Below, one piece after another: positions 1 through 6,361 of a stretch of 9,867 nt of DNA. The DNA comes from an uncultured Parabacteroides sp. (GTDB lineage Bacteria > Bacteroidota > Bacteroidia > Bacteroidales > Tannerellaceae): positions 1 through 9,867 of the forward strand of contig CAMTPG010000072.1 in the NCBI GenBank assembly GCA_947074335.1. The letters are read 5' to 3'. Within the stretch, counting starts at the first letter, position 1. Each line of letters opens with the position of its first letter. The translations under genes were made by a program, and so were the position numbers. Below the pieces are notes generated by a model. The model was not told where the DNA came from and did not search any database. It saw nothing but the letters and a program-made list of their open reading frames with translations.

Positions 1-77
1 GATTTTTTATTACCTGTACATGCCATACATAGGGAAACAAATAAAAGGAATGTGCTAAGTTTAAATTTTAGTTTCAT
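1..77 (-). CDS. N-terminus of an unidentified lipoprotein (partial, runs off the left edge)
   Basis: Reading leftward from an ATG at 75-77, the frame stays open to the window edge and gives about 25 residues: MKLKFKLSTFLLFVSLCMAC, then TGNKK. This is a lipoprotein-type signal peptide: positive residues at K2, K4 and K6, a hydrophobic core at about 7-16, and a cysteine at 20 preceded by C-M-A. That is a loose lipobox, of the sort tolerated in Bacteroidota. The residues after the cysteine are not acidic, so nothing suggests surface export. The gene is separated from the next leftward gene upstream (stop at 193) by a terminator-like hairpin, so it is probably its own transcription unit. The mature domain lies outside the window and the function cannot be given. 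The call rests on the signal peptide alone, so a chance open frame is possible. Confidence 0.55.
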   Translation of the reverse strand, partial: MKLKFKLSTFLLFVSLCMACTGNKK

Positions 78-135
78 AATTCAATAGTTTTTTAACAAAT
101 AACAAATCCAAAGCACTAAATGTTGATTAAAATGC

Positions 136-168
136 AAAAAGGCCTACCATCACTGGCCGGCCTTTTTT
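136..168 (-). terminator. Rho-independent terminator, usable in both directions
   Basis: AAAAAGGCC (136-144) pairs with GGCCTTTTT (159-167) around a 14-nt loop. The G/C core is flanked by A and T runs, so either strand reads hairpin then U-run. It sits 25-57 nt past the stop of the DUF4907 gene, which it most likely terminates, and separates it from the lipoprotein gene at the left edge. Confidence 0.75.
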
Positions 169-192
169 CTCGTGTCAAAAAATAATTTTTAC

Positions 193-531
193 CTAATCAG
201 AGAGTGAATGTATAATATCATCAATAGTTAATGTAATGTCTTCTTTGCTTTTCATCCTTTCCAGAACAAGCAGGCCCGCCTTTCGGGCTTTTTCCTCGGA
301 TGGAAAGCTGCGAACTGTTTCAATTGCAGGAATGGTGGGTTGATATATCAACATTTTCTCGTTCAACATAATTTTATATCCCCAACCATCCTCCAATTGA
401 AAGGTTTGCAACTCAGGTTGCAATTTGTGACTCGACCCCAATCTCTCGCCACAAAAAATAAATAATAGAAATAACAACAGCAATGATATGCTCAAACCCC
501 AAAGGGTTCTCCTACCGATTCTTTTCATCAT
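193..531 (-). CDS. DUF4907 family protein, small membrane-anchored protein
   Basis: This is a 112-residue protein with a basic N-terminus (MMKRIGRR), one hydrophobic segment at about residues 10-27, and a short soluble domain. The stretch GWGYKI, then I-Y-Q-P-x-I-P, then F-x-SEEKARKAG and a helical tail is the pattern I recognise as DUF4907, a Bacteroidota family with no assigned biochemistry. The hydrophobic segment ends in FIFCG. Phe before the Cys makes a poor lipobox, so an uncleaved N-terminal anchor or an ordinary signal peptide is more likely than lipidation. The start is an ATG pair at 526-531, only 9 bp after the Kelch stop codon, so the two genes are surely cotranscribed. DUF4907 genes commonly sit next to Kelch and DUF4270 genes in this phylum, which fits the locus. 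The role is unknown; an accessory subunit of an envelope complex is an inference. Confidence 0.8.
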   Translation of the reverse strand: MMKRIGRRTLWGLSISLLLLFLLFIFCGERLGSSHKLQPELQTFQLEDGWGYKIMLNEKMLIYQPTIPAIETVRSFPSEEKARKAGLLVLERMKSKEDITLTIDDIIHSLSD

Positions 532-540
532 CGCTTTTCA

Positions 541-1542
541 TCATTGATCATCCGGGTCATAAGCATACGGGTTTAATTCCCAAATGTCATCGAATCGGTA
601 GGTACCACTTTTACCTGTTGCTACAAATCCTCTCACACCATTCGAAAAGGCTACTGCTACAGTTCGTGATGATCCTTTAAAGGAATGTATTTGTTCCCAG
701 ATATCCGTAGACGGATAATATTTCCAGGTATCACTACGCACACCGCCGCTCTCACCGCAGGTAAGATAAGCTGCTCCGTCAATAACAAATGCAGAAGCAT
801 TCAGGCGTATAATGTTATAATCGTCATCATAATCATCATCCGAACTGTCTGAGATATCTCTGAGCTGTGTCCACAATCCGGTAGAAGGATCATATTTCCA
901 GAAATCATCTACATAAGTTCCATTATTAACACCACAACAAACATAAGCTATGTTATCAATCACAAAACTGCTGGCACCCATTCGTTTGGTTCCGCCGATA
1001 CTGATAATCTGCGACCATGTATTGGTATTCGGGTCGTAAGCATAAAAATCTTTCAGATAATTACCATCATAACCGGCACCGATATATCCTTTGCCTTTTA
1101 CGCCGAAAGCTACAGCGCTATAACGTCCCGATCCGGGAAAGTCGGCTTTCTGCGTCCAGTTATTTGTCACAGGATCATATTCCCAGAAATCAGAAAATTT
1201 ATTATCACTATCATATCCGGTCCCAAAATAACCTTTATTATCTATGGCAAAAGCTACAGCCGAGTTTCTGGCTGCTCCCGGAAAGCTGGCTTTTTGTGTC
1301 CAGGTATCCATTTCCATATCATATTCCCATAAATCAGACAACCGCTCTTTGCCGGTATACCCGCAAATCAGATAACCTTTACTTCCGATGCTGAATGAAG
1401 AAGCATCACCTCTTGCCAATCCGTCAAAATCGGAAACGCGTACCCAGTGTCCAATTAAATCATCATCATCGTCATCGCTGCAGGCGCATAAGAATACAGG
1501 AAGCAGAGTAATTAATAAAACAAATAATTTCTTGTGTGTCAT
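541..1542 (-). CDS. Kelch-repeat beta-propeller lipoprotein, probably surface-exposed
   Basis: This is a 333-residue protein. Residues 1-20 form a lipoprotein signal peptide ending in a lipobox (L18-C19-A20-C21). The lipidated Cys21 is followed directly by SDDDDDD, matching the Bacteroidota lipoprotein export signal that directs lipoproteins to the cell surface. The rest is six Kelch units with the motif F-x-I-x-x-K-G-Y-x-x-x-G-Y, then D-x-W-E-Y-D-P-x-T-x-x-W-x-Q. The repeated tryptophans are W33, W81, W129, W176, W224 and W282, spaced 48, 48, 47, 48 and 58. The last unit lacks its final W-x-Q strand, and the N-terminal HWVRVSDF can supply it, so the six-bladed ring should close by pairing the N- and C-termini. 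The wider last spacing comes from an Asp-rich insert at 231-242. No enzymatic motif is visible. Kelch propellers usually bind proteins or glycans; the ligand here is unknown. It is first in a two-gene unit with the DUF4907 gene. Confidence 0.88.
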   Translation of the reverse strand: MTHKKLFVLLITLLPVFLCACSDDDDDDLIGHWVRVSDFDGLARGDASSFSIGSKGYLICGYTGKERLSDLWEYDMEMDTWTQKASFPGAARNSAVAFAIDNKGYFGTGYDSDNKFSDFWEYDPVTNNWTQKADFPGSGRYSAVAFGVKGKGYIGAGYDGNYLKDFYAYDPNTNTWSQIISIGGTKRMGASSFVIDNIAYVCCGVNNGTYVDDFWKYDPSTGLWTQLRDISDSSDDDYDDDYNIIRLNASAFVIDGAAYLTCGESGGVRSDTWKYYPSTDIWEQIHSFKGSSRTVAVAFSNGVRGFVATGKSGTYRFDDIWELNPYAYDPDDQ

Positions 1543-1583
1543 TATAAATTGTGATTATACGTGTTAGTATTGTTTTTCGGATG

Positions 1584-1615
1584 CAAAAAAACAGGGCATT
1601 CTTCAACTTCACAAA
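1584..1615 (-). promoter_or_regulatory. Candidate promoter of the Kelch-DUF4907 unit
   Basis: Read leftward, a TTTG box (1612-1615) and a TTTTTTTG box (1584-1591) are separated by 20 nt. This resembles the Bacteroidota primary sigma pattern TTTG then about 19-21 nt then TAnnTTTG. The -33 box is exact, but the -7 box has T in place of A at its second position. It lies 41 nt upstream of the Kelch start codon. No better match was seen in the gap. The position is plausible but the -7 mismatch keeps confidence low. Confidence 0.35.
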
Positions 1616-1751
1616 TCAAATCGATAAACGGGGAGACTTCTCCGGTGAATGATGCATAGAGAGGTATAAATGCATATTTTGTCTTAAATACGATGTTAAT
1701 ACTCTTTACTTCTCATTTAATAGAGAAAAAAGGCATATTGATAGGTTCTTC

Positions 1752-1783
1752 TTGCAGGGAAAAATCTCTTTCAGGTTCTTTGC
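1752..1783 (+). promoter_or_regulatory. Candidate promoter of the DUF4270-barrel unit
   Basis: A TTG (1752-1754) is followed after 21 nt by TTCTTTGC (1776-1783), about 25 nt before the DUF4270 start codon at 1809. The spacing equals that of the rplS promoter in this window (TTG, 21 nt, TACTTTGC), and the two -7 boxes differ at one base. The TA pair of the Bacteroidota consensus is missing, so this is a weak call. If it is correct, the transcript would have a very short leader. Confidence 0.35.
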
Positions 1784-1808
1784 ACGCCATTAACAGTGCT
1801 ATAATCAA

Positions 1809-3122
1809 ATGAAAAAAATTTTATTACTAACAAAATTGCTTTTGTTGTCTTTGATCACTTTTTCCTGTTACAATGAAGATAATACATTTGGAGAAACGTT
1901 GGTATCCAGCGCTTTCCGGAATATTTCTACAGATACCTGTACAGTGACAATCACGTCAACAATTATCGATTCATTGGAAACAAATAATAAAGCTGTTGCT
2001 TTAGTCGGTCAGTATACCCACGATTTATGGGGTTCGGTTTCTGTAAACAGTTTTATTCCTTATCAGGCACCGGCTTACTCCATTGATATGGATGAAACTG
2101 TCAGGCTGGATTCGTTAGTTCTGGCTTTGGGTTATTCGGGTTATTCGATAGGCGATACCATGCAACACCTGTCATTTACCATTCATCGTTTAAAAGAGAA
2201 AATCATTCAAAATGATAATGGTTATTTATATAATAACTCATCTTTTGCCTATGATGAAGAGGCGATAGCCGGTTATACCATCCGGCCGCGACCGAATGAC
2301 GAGGAACGGTTTGAAGTACGTTTGCCCGACGAACTCGGACAGGATCTTTTAAATCGGCTGCATCAGCGCGATGATGTGGTATCTGACGATTATTTCGAAG
2401 ACTATTTCAATGGATTGGTTATCAAACCTGCAGATCTTTGTCAGAATCTGATTTCTTTCGCCGTGGGGGATACCTCGGCCGCCATGATTCTCTATTATCA
2501 TGTAGAGGGAGAGTTGGCCGAATCGCATGTCTGCATCATTTACCCCAACGAAGAAAATCAGTTTTATCAGATTCAACATGATCGTACGGGAACAGCACTG
2601 GCAGGTATACCTTTAAAAAATGTAGAACTGACTTCCGAAGAAATGGATAACCGCGGTTTACTGTTTAGCGGATTAGGCTGGTACAGTCGCCTTGGATTTC
2701 CCCATCTCAATTCGATTATGCAACAGGGAGAACGGGTATCGATTGAATCTGCCTATTTAAAAATATATCCTGAAACCGGCACTTATTCGGATTATAATCC
2801 CTTGCCCGACAGTATATATCTTTATATCATCGACGAAAATAATGTGGTAACCGATGCTGTTACCGATTATCTGGGCGAAGCCGTACAAAGCGGATCATTG
2901 GTTGTTGATGATACTTTTCATGAGAACACCTATTATTATTTTGATATCAGCACTTTTATCAAAGAGGAGTTGGGTGCTTTTGGTTTTTATAAACATAATC
3001 TGCAATTGGTATTTACGGATGATACCTATACCAAGACACTGCGCAATCTGACGTTTAGTGATCAGCAGGGGCGCAATCCAATCAGTTTACAACTAACCTA
3101 TAAGATATATGAAAGTTACTAA
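1809..3122 (+). CDS. DUF4270 family lipoprotein
   Basis: This is a 437-residue protein. The N-terminus has a basic start, a hydrophobic core and a cysteine at 20 after T-F-S, read as a lipoprotein signal peptide. The residues after Cys20 (YNEDN) are mildly acidic, weaker than the Kelch protein's signal, so surface display is uncertain. The family call rests on the order of features: a T-rich segment with V-T-I-T-S-T (about 43-51), then V-G-Q-Y-T-H-D-x-W-G (about 66-75), a middle G-L-G-W-Y-S-R-L-G-F-P motif (288-298), S-A-Y-L-K-I near 314-319, and a C-terminal N-P-I-S-L-Q-L-T-Y. Length and layout fit DUF4270, a Bacteroidota family of large envelope lipoproteins without known biochemistry. It overlaps the downstream barrel gene by 14 nt, so the two are probably translationally coupled. 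The start at 1809 is the only one that keeps the full signal peptide. The function is unknown. Confidence 0.85.
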   Translation: MKKILLLTKLLLLSLITFSCYNEDNTFGETLVSSAFRNISTDTCTVTITSTIIDSLETNNKAVALVGQYTHDLWGSVSVNSFIPYQAPAYSIDMDETVRLDSLVLALGYSGYSIGDTMQHLSFTIHRLKEKIIQNDNGYLYNNSSFAYDEEAIAGYTIRPRPNDEERFEVRLPDELGQDLLNRLHQRDDVVSDDYFEDYFNGLVIKPADLCQNLISFAVGDTSAAMILYYHVEGELAESHVCIIYPNEENQFYQIQHDRTGTALAGIPLKNVELTSEEMDNRGLLFSGLGWYSRLGFPHLNSIMQQGERVSIESAYLKIYPETGTYSDYNPLPDSIYLYIIDENNVVTDAVTDYLGEAVQSGSLVVDDTFHENTYYYFDISTFIKEELGAFGFYKHNLQLVFTDDTYTKTLRNLTFSDQQGRNPISLQLTYKIYESY

Positions 3123-4323
3123 ATTATTACAACTCTTCATTTTACTACTCGCTTCATTACCGTTGTCTGCTCAAAATGTAATGACTTCATCGCCCTATTC
3201 CATGTTTGGTGTCGGTGAGATTATTACCGGATTGTACAGCTCAAATGCAGCTATGGGCGGTTTGTCGGTAGGCATGCGTGGCTCTATGCTGGTAAATACC
3301 GATAATCCGGCCGCTTTAACAGCGCTGGATACCTGTCGTATTTTTGCGGAAGCATCTCTTTTTGCCAAATGGGAAAATTATCATGCCAAAGGAGCTTCCA
3401 ATAATGCATTTACGGGCAATCTCTCCCGTTTTACGTTAGCCGGGCGGATCATTCCGCATTGGTATGCCGCAATCGGTGTAACGCCTTACAGTGCAGTAGG
3501 CTATTATTTTCAGAGTTCTCAGGAACTGGAAGGTGTGCCCGGTGCTTACTATACGAGTACTTATTCGGGAAACGGCGGACTTTCAAAACTATTTCTGAGT
3601 AATGCCTTTTCACTGACAAAACATCTGTCGGTAGGTGCAAATATTAGTTATATTTTTGGAAATATTACACAGGAAGAAGATCAGAGCACCATGTCTGTTT
3701 CGCAGAAATTAACCGGCCGTGCCTTTATGGCCGATTTTGGGATTCAGTATTACCGGCCGGTTAATCGTGACTTGAAACTAACACTGGGTGCTGTTTACGG
3801 ATTGTCTAAAGAAATCAGAATGGAGAATACAAAAACCATTATCGATAATTCGTATAGTACCGAAATAACCCAGAAGAAAGTGCGCCAGGAACTTCCCTCT
3901 TATTTTGGCTTGGGTGGTTCGGTGAATTATAAAAAGATGACTTACGGACTGGATTATGTTTTTCATGGTTATAAATCGATTAATTCGAGCGACAGTCGAT
4001 TTACATTTCATGATTCGCACGAATTCAGAGCCGGTCTGAATTATTCGCCCAATGGTTATGGCGCTTCAAGCATTTGGAAAAAAATGGATTATAAAATGGG
4101 GATCGGTGTTACCACGCCCTATTATATGTATGTGCGCAGTCAGTCAGGTCATTCGTGGCGTGTTCATGCCGGTTTAGGTTTCCCCTTATCAAATGGAAAA
4201 TTGAACGTCGGTGTATTTTACGATCGGGTAAATGTTAGCAACAACATGCTGGAACGCAGTCTGACAGGTTTAACATTAACCTATACACTGAGCGAACTTT
4301 TTTATCGCATAAAGCTGGATTAA
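3109..4323 (+). CDS. Predicted outer-membrane beta-barrel protein paired with DUF4270
   Basis: This is a 404-residue protein with an ordinary signal peptide, probably cut between A21 and Q22 (LPLSA then QN). The mature start carries SSPYSMFGVGEI (27-38), then SNAAMGGLSVGMR (45-57) and N-x-DNPAAL (63-70). This opening is shared by Bacteroidota outer-membrane proteins distantly like the FadL/PorV group. The rest alternates short polar turns with amphipathic strands (for example GLGGSVNYKKMTYGLDYVF and VHAGLGFPLSNGKLNVGVFY), as expected of a transmembrane barrel, but it does not end in an aromatic residue. The ATG at 3109 lies inside the end of the DUF4270 gene, and it is the start that gives an intact signal peptide. 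I infer that the barrel and the DUF4270 lipoprotein form a complex. It is probably not PorV itself, but a PorV-like adaptor or transporter cannot be excluded. Confidence 0.75.
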   Translation: MKVTKLLQLFILLLASLPLSAQNVMTSSPYSMFGVGEIITGLYSSNAAMGGLSVGMRGSMLVNTDNPAALTALDTCRIFAEASLFAKWENYHAKGASNNAFTGNLSRFTLAGRIIPHWYAAIGVTPYSAVGYYFQSSQELEGVPGAYYTSTYSGNGGLSKLFLSNAFSLTKHLSVGANISYIFGNITQEEDQSTMSVSQKLTGRAFMADFGIQYYRPVNRDLKLTLGAVYGLSKEIRMENTKTIIDNSYSTEITQKKVRQELPSYFGLGGSVNYKKMTYGLDYVFHGYKSINSSDSRFTFHDSHEFRAGLNYSPNGYGASSIWKKMDYKMGIGVTTPYYMYVRSQSGHSWRVHAGLGFPLSNGKLNVGVFYDRVNVSNNMLERSLTGLTLTYTLSELFYRIKLD

Positions 4324-4413
4324 TCAACAAGTAATGTAAATATAAAAAGACATACTACTTATCTAATTTATAAAACAGGTTTCTTTCTGGCATTAAGTTG
4401 CTCAGGTTTATCT

Positions 4414-4447
4414 CCGGCAGTGTTTGGTTTTTACTGAATGCTGCCGG
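4414..4447 (+). other. RNA hairpin in the 3' region of the DUF4270-barrel transcript
   Basis: CCGGCAG (4414-4420) pairs perfectly with CTGCCGG (4441-4447). Between them, positions 4421-4428 continue pairing with 4433-4440 through four A-U/G-C pairs and four G-U wobbles. The result is an unbroken 15-bp stem with a UUUU loop. The wobbles are lost if the other strand is transcribed, so the fold is specific to plus-strand RNA. It begins 91 nt after the barrel stop codon and has no U-run behind it, so it is not a standard terminator. It could be a transcript-end stabiliser, a weak terminator or part of a small RNA. Confidence 0.5.
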
Positions 4448-4523
4448 TTATATATTCCGGTTAGAAATTGAAGAATAAGAAATAAAAAGGTTGTTGTTCA
4501 ATTTAATGCCTGATTAACCACAC

Positions 4524-4560
4524 AAAAAAAGCCGTCCGAAAAAATCAGACGGCCCTTTTT
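4524..4560. terminator. Terminator shared by the barrel gene and rplS (convergent)
   Basis: GCCGTC (4531-4536) pairs with GACGGC (4548-4553), with a further G-A/T-C extension past one mismatch. There is an A run before (4524-4530) and a T run after (4556-4560). Read leftward it ends in a seven-U tract about 30 nt past the rplS stop, so it should terminate rplS well. In the other direction it can stop leftover transcription from the barrel operon. Confidence 0.8.
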
Positions 4561-4583
4561 GTATGGCAATAGAATCTGAGTGA

Positions 4584-4931
4584 TTACACTCTTCTTTCTT
4601 TGATTCTTGCTTTTTTACCGGTAAGTGCACGCAGGTAATACAATTTAGCACGACGTACTTTACCGTATTTGTTTACAGTAATGCTTTCAATAAACGGAGA
4701 TTCGATCGGGAAAATTCTTTCCACACCTACGTTTTGTGACATTTTACGAACAGTGAAACGTTTTTTGTCGCCATGACCTGAAATACGAATAACTGCACCT
4801 CTGTACTCCTGGATACGTTCTTTGTTACCCTCTTTGATACGGTAAGCTACTGTAATAGTATCACCGCTTTTGAATGAAGGATGCTCTTTTTTTGTAGCGA
4901 ACGCTTCTTCTACAACTTTAATAAAATCCAT
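4584..4931 (-). CDS. rplS: 50S ribosomal protein bL19
   Basis: This is a 115-residue protein that matches bL19 along its whole length: F-K-S-GDTI-x-V (20-28), EGNKERIQEYRGAVI (34-48), the core FTVRKMSQNVGVERIFP-x-ESPFI (59-81), and the C-terminal GKVRRAKLYYLRALTGKKARIKE (90-112). bL19 sits at the 30S-50S interface of the ribosome and is normally 110-120 residues, so this copy is complete. The ATG at 4929-4931 follows an A/T-rich stretch without a Shine-Dalgarno sequence, as is usual in Bacteroidota. It has its own promoter and terminator and stands alone, without the rpsP-rimM-trmD genes that accompany it in many other phyla. Confidence 0.97.
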   Translation of the reverse strand: MDFIKVVEEAFATKKEHPSFKSGDTITVAYRIKEGNKERIQEYRGAVIRISGHGDKKRFTVRKMSQNVGVERIFPIESPFIESITVNKYGKVRRAKLYYLRALTGKKARIKERRV

Positions 4932-5017
4932 TGTTTTATAGCTTTTTAAAATTATTTAAAACGAAACGCAATATAACGGGCTGCAAAATGTCCTGTCAGA
5001 GATTACGTAAAGCGGGT

Positions 5018-5052
5018 GCAAAGTAACGAAATAATTCTCTGATAAACAACAA
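5018..5052 (-). promoter_or_regulatory. Promoter of rplS and start of its leader
   Basis: Read leftward, TTGTTG (5052-5047) is followed after 21 nt by TACTTTGC (5025-5018), a close match to the Bacteroidota -33/-7 pattern with one base missing between TA and TTTG. Transcription should start near 5010, giving a leader of about 80 nt before the rplS ATG. The -33 box begins only about 18 nt past the stop codon of the upstream esterase gene. No clear terminator lies between them, so some readthrough from the esterase gene is possible. Confidence 0.55.
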
Positions 5053-5069
5053 GAATGGCAAATAAAATA

Positions 5070-6308
5070 TTATTTAAACCATTTATTGGCAAAGATAATC
5101 CAATTATCCCAATCATAATCGGTTACATCATGTTTACCGGAGCGTATATGATATCCGGTCCATTTCTGAACCGGTTCGTTTACAGCAGGCATTTCTATAT
5201 TGCCGATTGCTTCCAGCCCGTAAACCGAATAGGCTTTCGATGCTTCGCGCGCAGCCAGGAATTCACCCTCGGGATCGGCCCACTGATCTTCGGTTGCACT
5301 GGCCACATACAAAGGGCGCGGTGCGATAAGAGCCAGTAGCTGATGCTGATCAAAAGGCATTTCCTGTTCGCGGTTATTATATTGTGCAAAATTCTGACAA
5401 AACCAATGCGGAAACGTATTATTGATCTGCTGTACGGTCTCTCCATAAACCCGTTTGGAAAGAGCTGCTCCGCCACAGCCCGAATTATTCGAAATCACCA
5501 TGGCAAAACGCACATCCTGAGCTCCGGCCCAAAGCGCAGCTTTACCCAGACGCGAATGTCCCATCAAAATGACCTGATCAGCATTGACCTGATCATCATT
5601 TTGTAAGTAATCCATAATCTGACTCATGCCCCAGGCCCAGGCACTGAGAGCCTGTCCGTTATCGTCGGGGTTTTTATCATAGTCGGTATCTGTAAAGAGC
5701 GGCAGTATGCTTTCGGTTGCCCGATTCGGATCATCCGGATAAAAATCGAAATAATGAAATGTAACCAGTCCGTAACCGGCATTGATCAAGGTCTGAACCG
5801 GCCAGCGCGACTGAGCAATGCCACGCTCCTGATCCGAATATTGCGAATAAATAACCGCACTGTCTGTTGTAATTGTCTGGTTTCCCTTAAAGTTGGGAGC
5901 CAGAAAAACCGGAACCGCCTTTTCGGCCTGTGCCGGAAGGTACATCAAAAGCAGGGATTTCCGGGTTTCTCCGTTACGCGAAAGTGTTATTTCCACCTGT
6001 TTACGGATAATATCTGTTTCGCCTCCGTTCGGAGTCAGTTCGCGTACCTGATAAATTGCTTCAACCGGAATAAGCGGCAGGCGGCCATACATCTGCCCGG
6101 CAAAAAGCGAAAGCAGTTCGGGGCGGCGCAAATTTTCCCAGTCTTCCTGCGTCCGAATAGACTCTCCGTTGTTTGTTATTAATAATTCAGGCAGACTATA
6201 ATCTGTAACAGGAGTAGCATTGCCGTTTGATGTCTGGGCAAAAGCTGGCAGTGAGCATAAAACCAACGATGCAGAAACTACCGTCTGAAAGAATTTCCGT
6301 GAGATCAT
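5070..6308 (-). CDS. Secreted CE15-type (glucuronoyl esterase family) alpha/beta hydrolase
   Basis: This is a 412-residue protein with a signal peptide probably cut after A24 (PAFA then Q), so it is periplasmic or exported. W57-E-N-L-RRPELLSLFAGQMYGRLP is the usual opening of bacterial CE15-like esterases. The nucleophile motif GHSRLGK (250-256) gives catalytic Ser252, with the conserved Arg253 and Lys256 of this family. It is followed by ISNNSGCGGAALSKR (272-286) and FPHWFC (299-304). The catalytic histidine should be His393 in SGKHDVTDYDW. The acid is most likely Asp341 in ATEDQWADP, because N274-N275 occupy the place where fungal enzymes carry Glu. Family members cleave esters between glucuronic acid on xylan and lignin alcohols; many bacterial members have other or unknown substrates. 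No polysaccharide-utilisation genes (SusC/SusD, glycosidases) flank it. The family is firm; the substrate is inferred. Confidence 0.87.
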   Translation of the reverse strand: MISRKFFQTVVSASLVLCSLPAFAQTSNGNATPVTDYSLPELLITNNGESIRTQEDWENLRRPELLSLFAGQMYGRLPLIPVEAIYQVRELTPNGGETDIIRKQVEITLSRNGETRKSLLLMYLPAQAEKAVPVFLAPNFKGNQTITTDSAVIYSQYSDQERGIAQSRWPVQTLINAGYGLVTFHYFDFYPDDPNRATESILPLFTDTDYDKNPDDNGQALSAWAWGMSQIMDYLQNDDQVNADQVILMGHSRLGKAALWAGAQDVRFAMVISNNSGCGGAALSKRVYGETVQQINNTFPHWFCQNFAQYNNREQEMPFDQHQLLALIAPRPLYVASATEDQWADPEGEFLAAREASKAYSVYGLEAIGNIEMPAVNEPVQKWTGYHIRSGKHDVTDYDWDNWIIFANKWFK

Positions 6309-6361
6309 AGAATACGAATTTAAGTACTTTTATTATTATATCTCAAATTAATAAGATGTAG

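Noticed and set aside
821..841. CATCATAATCATCATC-like triplet repeat as a microsatellite
   Set aside because: It is the coding sequence of the Asp-rich loop in the Kelch protein, with mixed GAT/GAC codons. It is explained by the protein.
1017..1394. A 125-residue plus-strand open frame inside the Kelch gene
   Set aside because: It is antisense to clear Kelch repeats, rich in Tyr, His and Ser as expected of a shadow frame, and has no recognisable domain or signal.
541..1542. Annotation of the Kelch protein as a galactose oxidase
   Set aside because: Kelch repeats alone trigger that name. The copper ligands and Tyr-Cys cofactor cannot be identified, and the protein is far too short.
1581..1652. 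A 23-codon plus-strand frame in the Kelch/DUF4270 gap
   Set aside because: It starts with MQKNRAFF, has no signal, conserved feature or start context, and overlaps the candidate Kelch promoter.
5754..6182. A 142-residue plus-strand open frame inside the esterase gene
   Set aside because: It is antisense to a well-conserved CE15 sequence, and its composition looks like a shadow. The same holds for the antisense frames at 5055-5339, 5343-5606 and 9023-9475.
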